Source: JAAFHB01 sp963675995 (GTDB lineage Bacteria; Bacteroidota; Bacteroidia; Bacteroidales; Prolixibacteraceae). From it: a stretch of DNA of 64,000 nucleotides. A program made the position numbers and the translations under genes. The stretch covers positions 1 through 64,000 of the forward strand of contig CAXXIY010000001.1 in the NCBI GenBank assembly GCA_963675995.2, given 5' to 3'. Within the stretch, counting starts at the first letter, position 1. Every line of letters starts with the position of its first letter. Shown here in pieces: positions 18,447 to 26,954 of this stretch. The notes under the pieces are model-generated. The model did no database searches. It was given only the letters and a program-made list of their open reading frames with translations, and had not been told where the DNA came from.

Positions 18447-19613
18447 ATGAAGAATTTTGAGTTTTACAATCCTGTAAGAATCCGTTTCGGTAAAGGAGAA
18501 ATAGCCAAACTTTCAACGCTAGTTCCCAAAGGTGCCAATATAATGCTCACCTATGGTGGCGGAAGTATAAAGAAAAATGGGATATACGATCAGGTTATCA
18601 CCGCACTAAAAGGGTTCAATATCATCGAATTCAGCGGCATTGAAGCAAATCCCCATTACGAAACGCTTATGAGAGGTGTTGCTCTTGTTAAAGCGAATAA
18701 GATCGATTTCCTTCTGGCAGTAGGAGGTGGTTCTGTACTGGATGGCACAAAATTTATTGCAGCAGCTTCACTTTGGGAGGGTTCTGATCCCTGGGAAATA
18801 TTGGCACGACGCAACGAGGTAAGTGTTTTGAAGGCCATACCAATCGGAACGGTGATCACACTTCCTGCCACCGGGTCTGAAATGAACGGAACTGCAGTCG
18901 TAACACGCTGGGAAACAAAAGATAAACTTGCATTTGCCTCAGAACATGTGATGCCTCGTTTTTCCATACTCGACCCTGAGGTCGTTTTTTCCTTGCCTCA
19001 GATTCAGGTCTCCAATGGTATTGTTGACGCTTTTATCCATGTTATGGAGCAATACCTTACTTTTCCTGCAAATGCTCCTGTTCAGGACCGTTTTGCAGAA
19101 TCTTTACTAATCACGCTAACAGAAGAGGGACCTAAAGTTCTTGCCGATCGTTCGAATTACGATGCAGCCGTCAATTTTATGTGGTCTGCCACTATGGCCC
19201 TGAACGGATTGATTGGAGTCGGTGTTCCACAGGACTGGGCTTCACATATGATCGGGCACGAATTGACCGCTTTTTACGGAATCGATCATGGTCAGACACT
19301 CTGTATTGTGCTACCCGGAATTATGCAGGTAAAACGTGAAAATAAGAAAGAGAAAATACTTCAATATGGCGAAAGGGTCTGGAAAATTACCGAAGGAACC
19401 ACAGATGAAAGAATCGATGCAGCGATTGAAAAAACCGTTAATTTCTTCGAATCAGTAGGCATCAAAACTAAATTATCGGATTATGGCATTGGAAGTGATG
19501 TTATACCCAAAATAGTTAATCGTTTTAAGGAAAGAGGGATAACCGCAATTGGTGAGCGAGGAGATCTTACCACTGATGATATTGCAAGGATACTGGAAAT
19601 TCAATTGAAATAG
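18447..19613 (+). CDS. iron-containing alcohol dehydrogenase (YqhD/butanol dehydrogenase-like)
   Basis: 388 residues of the group III metal-dependent alcohol dehydrogenase family. It probably reduces aldehydes with NADPH. Marks: start MKNFEFYNPVRIRFGKG, nucleotide-binding AVGGGSVLDGTKF near 92, TLPATGSEMNG near 138, and metal ligands in DAFIHVMEQYL (Asp and His near 193-197) and SHMIGHELTAFYGIDHGQ (His near 265 and 279). The layout matches YqhD and clostridial BdhA/B. It could serve fermentative redox balance or detoxification of reactive aldehydes. It has its own promoter, and a strong hairpin lies about 65 bp after its stop. Confidence 0.92.
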   Translation: MKNFEFYNPVRIRFGKGEIAKLSTLVPKGANIMLTYGGGSIKKNGIYDQVITALKGFNIIEFSGIEANPHYETLMRGVALVKANKIDFLLAVGGGSVLDGTKFIAAASLWEGSDPWEILARRNEVSVLKAIPIGTVITLPATGSEMNGTAVVTRWETKDKLAFASEHVMPRFSILDPEVVFSLPQIQVSNGIVDAFIHVMEQYLTFPANAPVQDRFAESLLITLTEEGPKVLADRSNYDAAVNFMWSATMALNGLIGVGVPQDWASHMIGHELTAFYGIDHGQTLCIVLPGIMQVKRENKKEKILQYGERVWKITEGTTDERIDAAIEKTVNFFESVGIKTKLSDYGIGSDVIPKIVNRFKERGITAIGERGDLTTDDIARILEIQLK

Positions 19614-19678
19614 AATTAGGTAAGGTTTAATCCAATTGAAAAATCGGGATTCCCTATTACTATTTCCTGCTAAAAATG

Positions 19679-19713
19679 AGAGGAGTGCAAAACTATTTTT
19701 TTTGCACTCCTCT
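19679..19713. terminator. strong hairpin, terminator between convergent genes
   Basis: AGAGGAGTGCAAAA (19679-19692) pairs perfectly with TTTTGCACTCCTCT (19700-19713). A T-run (CATTTTTAG) follows on the minus strand. It lies between the plus-strand dehydrogenase and the minus-strand feo locus and may serve both. Confidence 0.75.
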
Positions 19714-19814
19714 TAGGTTCTAATATCACATTAATTATCAATTATTTAATCTCAATATTCGCGAATACAGCAATAATTAGGAGTTAAAAAGGATGATCGT
19801 ATCAAGCTCCAATT

Positions 19815-19988
19815 TCATCTTTCTGCAACTTTTCTGTTTACCGGGGCAACCGGGCAACCACTACATCCTCCGCCACAACCGTTGCAACTGCTATCGCTCT
19901 TTTTAAATGATTTGAGAGATTGCATAGTCTTATACACAAGAATTATCGTCGCCCCTACAATTATGGTCCAAGTTAAAATATCCTGCAT
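19815..19988 (-). CDS. FeoB-associated Cys-rich membrane protein
   Basis: A 57-residue gene, easily missed for its size. One membrane helix (ILTWTIIVGATIILVYK, residues 4-20) precedes a Cys cluster at 35-45 (CNGCGGGCSGC). This is the pattern of the small FeoB-associated peptides found beside feoB in Bacteroidota and Firmicutes. It probably helps ferrous iron uptake at the inner membrane or handles the iron, but the mechanism is not established. It begins 13 bp after the feoB stop, so it is co-transcribed. ATG at 19988, stop at 19815-19817. Confidence 0.88.
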   Translation of the reverse strand: MQDILTWTIIVGATIILVYKTMQSLKSFKKSDSSCNGCGGGCSGCPVAPVNRKVAER

Positions 19989-20001
19989 AAATATTTAAAT
20001 T

Positions 20002-22452
20002 TTAAGTGTTTATAATAAAATATAGTGAAATATGATACGTCACAAATGCCATTATCCAGGCAAATGCGGTCGTATAAAAAACGGTAAATAGCGCCCATTT
20101 CCAGCTGCCCGATTCCCGTTTAATCGTAGCAATCACCGCAATACATGGAAAATAAAGGAGTACAAAAACGAGGAATGAGAGTGCAACGGCCTGGTTAAAG
20201 ACGTACTCTCCGGCTTTGGGTCCGGAGAAATAAACTTCAGATTTTAACACTTCAGGTAATAATTCCCTGGTTTTTGAATCATCTTTCCCGGTTTCGTATA
20301 AAACGCCCATGGTGCTCACCACGATCTCTTTAGCCGGGATCCCGGCGACAAGGCAAATGCCCATTCGCCAATCAAAACCCAAAGGGCTGATTAAAGGCTC
20401 AATGGTATGTCCAATAATACCAAGATAGGAATGCTCGATCTGAGACTGATGATGCCAATCAATAACTGTATCAGCAACAACTCCCTTTTCACTAGGCAAA
20501 TTTTCCTCATTTCGTGGGAAATACTCGAGTGCCCAGATAAGAACCACCGCCACAAGAATTGTACCGCCAATCTTTTTAAAATACTGACTTGCCTTATCCC
20601 ACATATGCAGCAATGTGTTACGCAAAACAGGCATCCTGTATGGGGGCAGTTCCATTACAAACGGGGTCTCCTTACGTCTGAAAAGGGTGCGGTTTAAAAT
20701 TTTGGCCATCAAAATTGCCATCAAAATTCCTAAAAGGTATAAACCGGTAAGAATCAAGGCTGGATATTTTTTAAAGAATGCGGAAATCAGAACGATATAG
20801 ACTGGAAGACGGGCAGAACACGACATAAAGGGGATGATGAGCATTGTCAATAAACGGTCCCCCCTATTACGGATTGTACGTGTGGCCATAATCGCCGGCA
20901 CATTGCACCCGAAACCCATCACCATGGGGATGAACGAACGACCGTGTAAACCGATTTTATGCATCAGTTTATCCATAATAAAAGCGGCGCGGGCCATATA
21001 ACCGGTATCCTCCATGAGGGAGGTAAAGAAAAACAGGATCAGAATATTTGGCAGAAAGACGATGATACTGCCGAGTCCGTTGATAATTCCGTCTGTCAGC
21101 AGGTCTTTGAACATCCCCGAAGGCATCGATGTTTTGACAAATTCAGAAATGAGGGCAACACCCTGGTTGATCCAATTCATTGGAAACGCTCCAAGCCGGA
21201 ATGTGGCAAAGAAGGTCACAAACATGAAAAACAGGAAAATGGGGAATCCCAGAATACGGTTCGTAATCAGTTGATCGATCTTTCCGGTTACGGCATATCT
21301 CCATTGTATGCCAGGAACATAAGTCTCCTGCAGCGCTCCGGCGATAAAACCAAATTTGGCGTCAGTGATCAGATGCGAACTCTCCTCATTCAATCTTGAT
21401 TTTAATCGACTTATCTCGGCTTGGGTAACTTCGTTAATCCGTGAAAAATTTGAAGATGTTTTCAACAACATAAGTGCTTCCGGATCTTTATCTAAAAGTC
21501 TCAAAGCCAAATACCTCGATGAGAGCTTCGCCCTGGTTGGCTTATCCTCCTTGATCTCTTTCCGGATGGCTTTAATCGACTTTTCAAGTTCTTCACCATA
21601 ATTAATATGGATGTGCCTGACAACAGGATTGCGATCTTCGTAAACTTCAATGATCTCATCAAATAAAGTGTCCAGCCCGATTCCCTTGCTTGCGGTTGTG
21701 GGAATGATCGGGATTCCAAGCAACTCTCCCAACTTTCCGGTATTGAGTTGTGCACCACCGGTCTTGAGATCATCGTACATATTCAAGGCAATCACTACCT
21801 TGATATCCATATCGATCAGCTGCGTGGTCAGAAACATATTCCTTTCAAGATTTGCCGCATCAACAACATTCAAAATGATATCAGGGGTCTCCTCGATAAT
21901 ATAGTTACGAGTGAATAATTCTTCAGGAGAAAAAGTTGTCAATGAATAAGTTCCAGGAAGGTCGACCAGCTTAAAGGTGTACCCCTTGCGGTCAAATGAG
22001 GATATTTTTGAATCGACAGTTACTCCGCTGTAATTTCCTACATGTTCTTTTGAATGGGTAACACGGTTAAACAAAGTCGTTTTACCACAGTTTGGATTTC
22101 CAGCCAGAGCCACATGAATCGTTTTCCCTTTTTCACGGGCTGAGATCTTTAACACATCAAGATCAATAGTACCATCAAAATTCGGAAGATCAAAACTCAT
22201 TGCTTCTTCAGCAGTAATCACTTCTATAAGAAAGGCCTCGGCACGACGCAGAGAAACATTGTATCCAAGAAGCTGATACTCAACAGGATCAAATAATGGG
22301 GCGTTTTTTAACACCACGACTTCCTTCCCTGCGACAAATCCCATTTCAGAGATTCGACGCCGAAAAGAGCCGTGACCAAGCACCTTGGTAATCACTACAT
22401 GCTTATTTTCTTCTACTTCAGAAAGACGCACCTTTATTCTTATTAAGAACAA
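20002..22452 (-). CDS. feoB: ferrous iron transporter FeoB with fused N-terminal FeoA domain
   Basis: 816 residues. A FeoA-type SH3-like domain (about 8-80, VLGHGSFRRRISEMGFVAGK) is fused to FeoB. The G-protein has G1 GNPNCGKTT (118-126), G3 DLPGTYSL near 168 and G4 NMYD near 223. A C-terminal permease carries Gate motifs (SCSARLPVY, GIPAKE). It takes up Fe2+ across the inner membrane with GTP hydrolysis. The start codon is non-ATG: TTG at 22452 or GTG at 22431, the latter beginning just before the FeoA fold. A TATATTTG -7-like box lies at 22467-22474. Confidence 0.95.
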   Translation of the reverse strand: MFLIRIKVRLSEVEENKHVVITKVLGHGSFRRRISEMGFVAGKEVVVLKNAPLFDPVEYQLLGYNVSLRRAEAFLIEVITAEEAMSFDLPNFDGTIDLDVLKISAREKGKTIHVALAGNPNCGKTTLFNRVTHSKEHVGNYSGVTVDSKISSFDRKGYTFKLVDLPGTYSLTTFSPEELFTRNYIIEETPDIILNVVDAANLERNMFLTTQLIDMDIKVVIALNMYDDLKTGGAQLNTGKLGELLGIPIIPTTASKGIGLDTLFDEIIEVYEDRNPVVRHIHINYGEELEKSIKAIRKEIKEDKPTRAKLSSRYLALRLLDKDPEALMLLKTSSNFSRINEVTQAEISRLKSRLNEESSHLITDAKFGFIAGALQETYVPGIQWRYAVTGKIDQLITNRILGFPIFLFFMFVTFFATFRLGAFPMNWINQGVALISEFVKTSMPSGMFKDLLTDGIINGLGSIIVFLPNILILFFFTSLMEDTGYMARAAFIMDKLMHKIGLHGRSFIPMVMGFGCNVPAIMATRTIRNRGDRLLTMLIIPFMSCSARLPVYIVLISAFFKKYPALILTGLYLLGILMAILMAKILNRTLFRRKETPFVMELPPYRMPVLRNTLLHMWDKASQYFKKIGGTILVAVVLIWALEYFPRNEENLPSEKGVVADTVIDWHHQSQIEHSYLGIIGHTIEPLISPLGFDWRMGICLVAGIPAKEIVVSTMGVLYETGKDDSKTRELLPEVLKSEVYFSGPKAGEYVFNQAVALSFLVFVLLYFPCIAVIATIKRESGSWKWALFTVFYTTAFAWIMAFVTYHISLYFIINT

Positions 22453-22660
22453 TTAAAAATAGGATGCAAATATATGGCAATAAATCCTAATTTAAGGAAT
22501 ATAAGTGTGAATTTTTAAAGTAAAATGGTCCGAATTGCAGAGCGAAGTCGTGGAATTAATGATAACTGATCTAAATTCTTAAAAATCAGAGATATAAATA
22601 ACACCCAAAGCACCATTTTTTTATTGAAGTGTTAAAATTGAAAATAATAGGGATGGATGG

Positions 22661-22689
22661 TTTTGATTTACAAAATCTGATTATCTTTG
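22661..22689 (+). promoter_or_regulatory. promoter of tRNA-Arg
   Basis: TTTTG (22661-22665), a 16-bp spacer and TATCTTTG (22682-22689) match the Bacteroidota promoter pattern. The tRNA begins 21 bp further on. Confidence 0.6.
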
Positions 22690-22709
22690 CACCACTTAAC
22701 AGCAAAAAT

Positions 22710-22785
22710 GGCCCCGTAGCTTAATGGATAGAGCATCTGACTACGGATCAGAAGGTTGGGGGTTCGAGTCTCTCCGGGGTCACCA
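22710..22785 (+). tRNA. tRNA-Arg (ACG)
   Basis: A 76-nt cloverleaf. Acceptor GGCCCCG (22710-22716) pairs with CGGGGTC (22775-22781), then discriminator A and an encoded CCA. The anticodon stem TCTGA/TCAGA holds the loop CTACGGA, giving anticodon ACG. The T-arm contains GGTTCGAGTC. It is the only RNA gene seen in the window. Confidence 0.97.
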
Positions 22786-23023
22786 GATTAAATATCAAGC
22801 ATTTACAAAGATTTTGTAAATGCTTTTTTTTTGTATTTGCACACAATTTGCACACAAGATTTTAAGTCCCAGTTTTAGGAGACGCAAAAAGAATGACTTC
22901 ATTTATCGACAAATCTTGATGTTTTGGGAGGTGCTTTGTCCTGAAAACGTATAAACTTGGTGCAAAAATCGTTGCAAAAACATTAAATCTATAATGGCAA
23001 ATCATATTTAACGTGAGTTCGAT
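22786..23023. other. gene-free stretch behind tRNA-Arg, possible integration scar
   Basis: After the tRNA terminator there are two tandem copies of ATTTGCACACA (about 22836-22857), then about 160 bp with short broken frames only. Tandem TTTGCACACAA motifs directly behind a tRNA gene resemble the flank of integrated elements in Bacteroidota. No integrase gene remains. Confidence 0.4.
22797..22833 (+). terminator. terminator of tRNA-Arg
   Basis: AGCATTTACAA and TTGTAAATGCT form a perfect stem around a short AGATT loop, followed by T8. It begins 12 bp after the encoded CCA. Confidence 0.88.
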
Positions 23024-24991
23024 CTAAAAGCCATTTGTCCGGAATGGAGCCATTGGCAATCCGGATTCATTAAACAAACTACAATCTGGATTATTTGTCC
23101 AGGCATATCTAACTGCAACCGGACTCGCGACTTCTTCGGAAAACACATAAACCTTATTGTCCCTCAACGATGCTTTTGCTTCCCTAAACACCCCATTTTT
23201 AGCGGCAATTTCAAAGCCGGATAAATTTCCGGGGCGTTTAAGTAGCCGGTAGTTTAATGGATTCTTTATCTGAACCACTATTGTATCATCTTTAATTTCA
23301 AATGATTTATACACCGGTCCATCAGCAACGATGTCCTGATGATAGGCTACTTTAAAAGCCTGAAGCGCCAAACGGCGTCCAAATTCCTTCTTGTTTTTTG
23401 GGTGAACATCATAGGGATTACCTATATCGAGTGAAACAGCCATCCCTGTAACAGGTAACTTAAGGGCTTTTTGCTGGGCCTCTCGTAAAAGGCACCAGGA
23501 ATCTGATTTCTTGTCAAATTCGTGCGACTGTTCAATGTTCGAAGTTTGCACAAATAAGAATGGCAAATCACCCTGATTCCAAATTTTTCGCCAATCAACA
23601 ATCAGTTGCTGAAACATTTTTTCGTACAACTGAGGTTGTCCAGCATTTGATTCACCCTGGTACCAAATGAATCCTTTAATTGCATAAGGGACCACCGGTG
23701 CCACCATCCCGTTAAAAAGGAAAGCCGGATTGTTTTGATAACTTTCTGACAAAGGGATGATTGATTCAATCTGATCATTTACTTTCCAGCCCTGAACAAG
23801 ATTCAGGGAATCTGAATGATTCGAATTTGCAATAAAGAAATGCTCCTTATCGCCAAAAACTTGCGTCTCGCCCCAGGGCATTGCCAACCGGATACTCACC
23901 ACATTTTCCCCGGGATGAATCAATTGAGCCGGAATTTCAGCTTTCACCGGACGGGGATACGAAAAATAGCCGAGTTCAATGCCATTAAAAAAAACCTGAC
24001 TTTGCCATCCGAGAAATCCTAACGATAAACAGATCTTCTGCCTGTGATAAGATTCAGGAATAACAATCTTATTCCGTAACCAGGCAATATTACCAAAATG
24101 ACTGTTTTGGTTCAAAATATCGACCGGTTTCCAGGATGAATCATCATAATCCGATTTACTGATTCTTTTGGGCAACCCATCTATCGGATAGCTAATCTGG
24201 TTCCGGCGGATCAGGTTGTTCGCGAGGGATTCACTGACTTTTTCAGTCCATGCCTCCGGATCAAATTTCAGAGGCACTGCCGGTATGTTCACAGAGGTCT
24301 TATAGGGCTCAAGCGACTTGCGGCTCATCCAGGTTTGAATGGGTGTTCCACCCCACGAACTGTGAATGATGCCTATGGGGACTTTGAGTTTCCGATACAA
24401 CTCTTTTCCAAAAAACCAGGCAGTGGACGAGAATCCGGCCACTGACTCCGGACCCGCAATCTCCCATTTCCCCCCGGAAAGATCTTTTTGTTCAACCGGA
24501 GAGGGATATTTTGGCACTGAAAATAACCTGATCTCAGGATAATTTGAGTCGGCTATTTCCTTTTCCGAATGATCAATGGCCGAGTGCGGAATAAATTCCC
24601 ACCCTTTCATCGGATGCTCCATATTCGACTGCCCCGACGCAAACCATACATCGCCAATCAGCACATTTTCGAATTCAATTTTTTCTTTCTGACCTTCAAT
24701 TTCAAGTTTAAATGGCCCACCTGCTGGCAATTGGGGGAGATTCACCCTCCAATAACCATCGGATTTGGTCACAGTTTTAATTTCAGAGGCACCCAACCGA
24801 AGTGTGATCTTTTCCCCGGGAATGGCCGTTCCCCAAACAGGTATTGCAACTTCGCGCTGCAATACCATGTTATCGGAAAATATCCGTGCCGGAAGTAAAA
24901 TCGCATGTAAGGATGAACTGAAAAGTATAAAGAGTATAAACCATCCAGCTTTTTTGGTTTGATTCAATGGTTTGATTTTTATTAGGTTCAT
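23024..24991 (-). CDS. sialate O-acetylesterase-type (SASA/DUF303) carbohydrate esterase
   Basis: 655 residues with a signal peptide (hydrophobic residues about 14-32). It removes acetyl esters from glycans, probably in the periplasm. Marks of the SGNH/SASA family: block I FASGQSNMEHP near 118 (nucleophile Ser), IHSSWGGTPIQTW near 212, FIWYQGESNAGQP near 440, and block V DVHPKNKKEFGRR near 545 (Asp and His). A beta-sandwich insert of about 270-400 interrupts the esterase domain, as in this family. It is the last gene of the glycan locus. The substrate need not be sialic acid; acetylated hemicellulose or pectin-type sugars are equally possible. Confidence 0.88.
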   Translation of the reverse strand: MNLIKIKPLNQTKKAGWFILFILFSSSLHAILLPARIFSDNMVLQREVAIPVWGTAIPGEKITLRLGASEIKTVTKSDGYWRVNLPQLPAGGPFKLEIEGQKEKIEFENVLIGDVWFASGQSNMEHPMKGWEFIPHSAIDHSEKEIADSNYPEIRLFSVPKYPSPVEQKDLSGGKWEIAGPESVAGFSSTAWFFGKELYRKLKVPIGIIHSSWGGTPIQTWMSRKSLEPYKTSVNIPAVPLKFDPEAWTEKVSESLANNLIRRNQISYPIDGLPKRISKSDYDDSSWKPVDILNQNSHFGNIAWLRNKIVIPESYHRQKICLSLGFLGWQSQVFFNGIELGYFSYPRPVKAEIPAQLIHPGENVVSIRLAMPWGETQVFGDKEHFFIANSNHSDSLNLVQGWKVNDQIESIIPLSESYQNNPAFLFNGMVAPVVPYAIKGFIWYQGESNAGQPQLYEKMFQQLIVDWRKIWNQGDLPFLFVQTSNIEQSHEFDKKSDSWCLLREAQQKALKLPVTGMAVSLDIGNPYDVHPKNKKEFGRRLALQAFKVAYHQDIVADGPVYKSFEIKDDTIVVQIKNPLNYRLLKRPGNLSGFEIAAKNGVFREAKASLRDNKVYVFSEEVASPVAVRYAWTNNPDCSLFNESGLPMAPFRTNGF

Positions 24992-25041
24992 CTGTAAATA
25001 ATTAATTCATAAGCCAAATGGAATCGAAGTTCAGCGATATA

Positions 25042-26931
25042 TCAATAAGGTTTATATTCTGTCTGCATTACATTCAAGGTTCTGGGAATCCAGGCCCGAT
25101 AGCGGGAAGTTTGTTCCCAGGTATTTCCAGCAGAGGCAAAATCGCAAAAATGAACCGGATGCGGATTCTTGAATTCCCCTTCGAGATCGGTTCCCAAAAC
25201 TAATGGTGCAGTGAACGACATCCAAACCTGTTCTGGTTTCTCTTTTGAAACCTGAAGTTCCACAATGTTGTTCTTGTGCTGAATAAGGGCTGTTTCATCC
25301 ACAAATCCGTCATTGAAACGAGAATCCCGGGCAAGTAAAATGGGGCCCCGGAGAATAGCCTGGTAACCGTTCAGGTTGATCACCCGGGCATTCAGATCAA
25401 GTTTCATGATTACCTTATCCCCCTTTTGCCACATCCTAGTGATTTTATGATAGCTTCCGGCTTTGATATCTGAAATGGGGCTTCCATTTACCAAAATTGT
25501 GGTCTGATTGCTCCATGCAGGAATACGCAGCTTCAGTGAGAAACGCCCTGGCTTTTCGGGTTGAAGCAGAATCTCAATTTCACCAGATTCAGGATAGGTC
25601 GTCTTCTGTACCACAACCACCTTATTTTGAGGATTTACCGGCACAACTGCTGAGGATTGGCAATAAAGGTTTATGTAAATTTCGTCAGGTAATGACTGCA
25701 CAGCAATTTTTGGCAACAGCGTAAAAGCCCGCGGACCATTCGCACTGCAACAATTGATATGCATCCCGCATTGATGTTCACCAGCTTGCCGACGCCCCTC
25801 AAGCGGACTGTATTTGGCAATCTGCGAACCATCTGATTTCATCGCAGCCAGAAGTGCATTGTAGGCTGTTTTCTCAATTTGATCGGCATACATTGGGTTA
25901 TGCGTCAGCCAAAGTAGATTGTTACATAGTTTCATCCAGGTAAAGGTCACACAGGTTTCCATCGTGTGGTAAGTGGGTTCTGTCTGGCGTACACCACCGT
26001 GATAGAAACTTTCAAAGGCCGTACCAGATCCGGCAACATTAATTTCTGAGTTGATGATACTCTGAACAGTCATTTCAGATGATTTTAGATAAGTTGGATC
26101 ACCTGTTATACGATAAAGTTCGAGCAACCCTTCGTAACACGACATCATTTCATATGCCTTCTGTCCGTTTTCTCTTGAAAACCATGATTTTGGAAAAGGG
26201 AAACGTTCTGCTACCGGAATACCAGCCAACGCTTTACTGATCAGTTGAGGTTCGTCATCCGCTTCCCATCGGACCACTATATATTTGGCAAAGTCGAGGT
26301 ACTTCTGTTCACTGGTGTGGTTATACAGCAATACCATGGGTTCAAGTATAGAACTGCTGGGCATTCCACGGTAATTGCCTGTTTTTACTATATCTGTCTT
26401 GCCCGGGCCGACCTGGGTAAGGAGGTGGTTAGCCAGTTTCCGTGCAGCATCCAGCACTTTTTTATCTGCAGAAATATCGTAAAAGGCGAGTAAACCGAGT
26501 AAAGTATATTTGCGGCCCCAGATGTCCCATTGTTGCAACTGAGCTTCAGGGGCATAGTTACCTATGTATCCGTCCGGGGTCTGGGTAGCCAGTAAACCAG
26601 TTACCGCGTTACGTATAATGGTGTATAGTTCCGGGTCATGATTGTACTCGTAGGCGGCGATAGCAGAAAGGATCCATTTCCCCCAGAACTCGGTCTGCCA
26701 GGCCCTCTTTTCTGTGCGGTGACGGAAAGGTTCAATCAGGTGGTCAACATCTTGCTTTTTAATACGCTCATTGATGCAAAGGTCAATTTTGCCACCAAGG
26801 TAACCGTCCAAATGAGTTAAATTCAAGGGATTGGAATAAATTTTATCCTGTCTTGCTGAAACAGCCCCAGGCTGTTTTGCCAAAACAGAAAATGACAGGG
26901 CAATAAGGCAAAGCATTAGTATATTTTTCAT
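25042..26931 (-). CDS. GH127 (DUF1680) beta-L-arabinofuranosidase-like, copy A
   Basis: 629 residues with a signal peptide (to about 18). Members of GH127 cleave terminal beta-L-arabinofuranosides using a zinc-bound Cys nucleophile. The expected ligands and nucleophile can be seen: Glu325 and Cys327 in METCVTFTW, Cys394/Cys395 in NCCSANGPRAF. An (alpha/alpha)6 barrel core runs from about 40 to 430, then beta domains. It is a clear paralogue of the enzyme at 48923-50788; both share IEPFxHRxExRxWQTEFWGK and EMMSCYEGLLELYR. Activity on other furanosides is possible in this superfamily (GH121/137/142/146 are relatives). Confidence 0.88.
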   Translation of the reverse strand: MKNILMLCLIALSFSVLAKQPGAVSARQDKIYSNPLNLTHLDGYLGGKIDLCINERIKKQDVDHLIEPFRHRTEKRAWQTEFWGKWILSAIAAYEYNHDPELYTIIRNAVTGLLATQTPDGYIGNYAPEAQLQQWDIWGRKYTLLGLLAFYDISADKKVLDAARKLANHLLTQVGPGKTDIVKTGNYRGMPSSSILEPMVLLYNHTSEQKYLDFAKYIVVRWEADDEPQLISKALAGIPVAERFPFPKSWFSRENGQKAYEMMSCYEGLLELYRITGDPTYLKSSEMTVQSIINSEINVAGSGTAFESFYHGGVRQTEPTYHTMETCVTFTWMKLCNNLLWLTHNPMYADQIEKTAYNALLAAMKSDGSQIAKYSPLEGRRQAGEHQCGMHINCCSANGPRAFTLLPKIAVQSLPDEIYINLYCQSSAVVPVNPQNKVVVVQKTTYPESGEIEILLQPEKPGRFSLKLRIPAWSNQTTILVNGSPISDIKAGSYHKITRMWQKGDKVIMKLDLNARVINLNGYQAILRGPILLARDSRFNDGFVDETALIQHKNNIVELQVSKEKPEQVWMSFTAPLVLGTDLEGEFKNPHPVHFCDFASAGNTWEQTSRYRAWIPRTLNVMQTEYKPY

Positions 26932-26954
26932 AAGATATAGATTATTAATTATTA

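Noticed and set aside
20959..21399. 146-residue open frame on the plus strand
   Set aside because: Shadow of feoB; charged low-information sequence, no start context.
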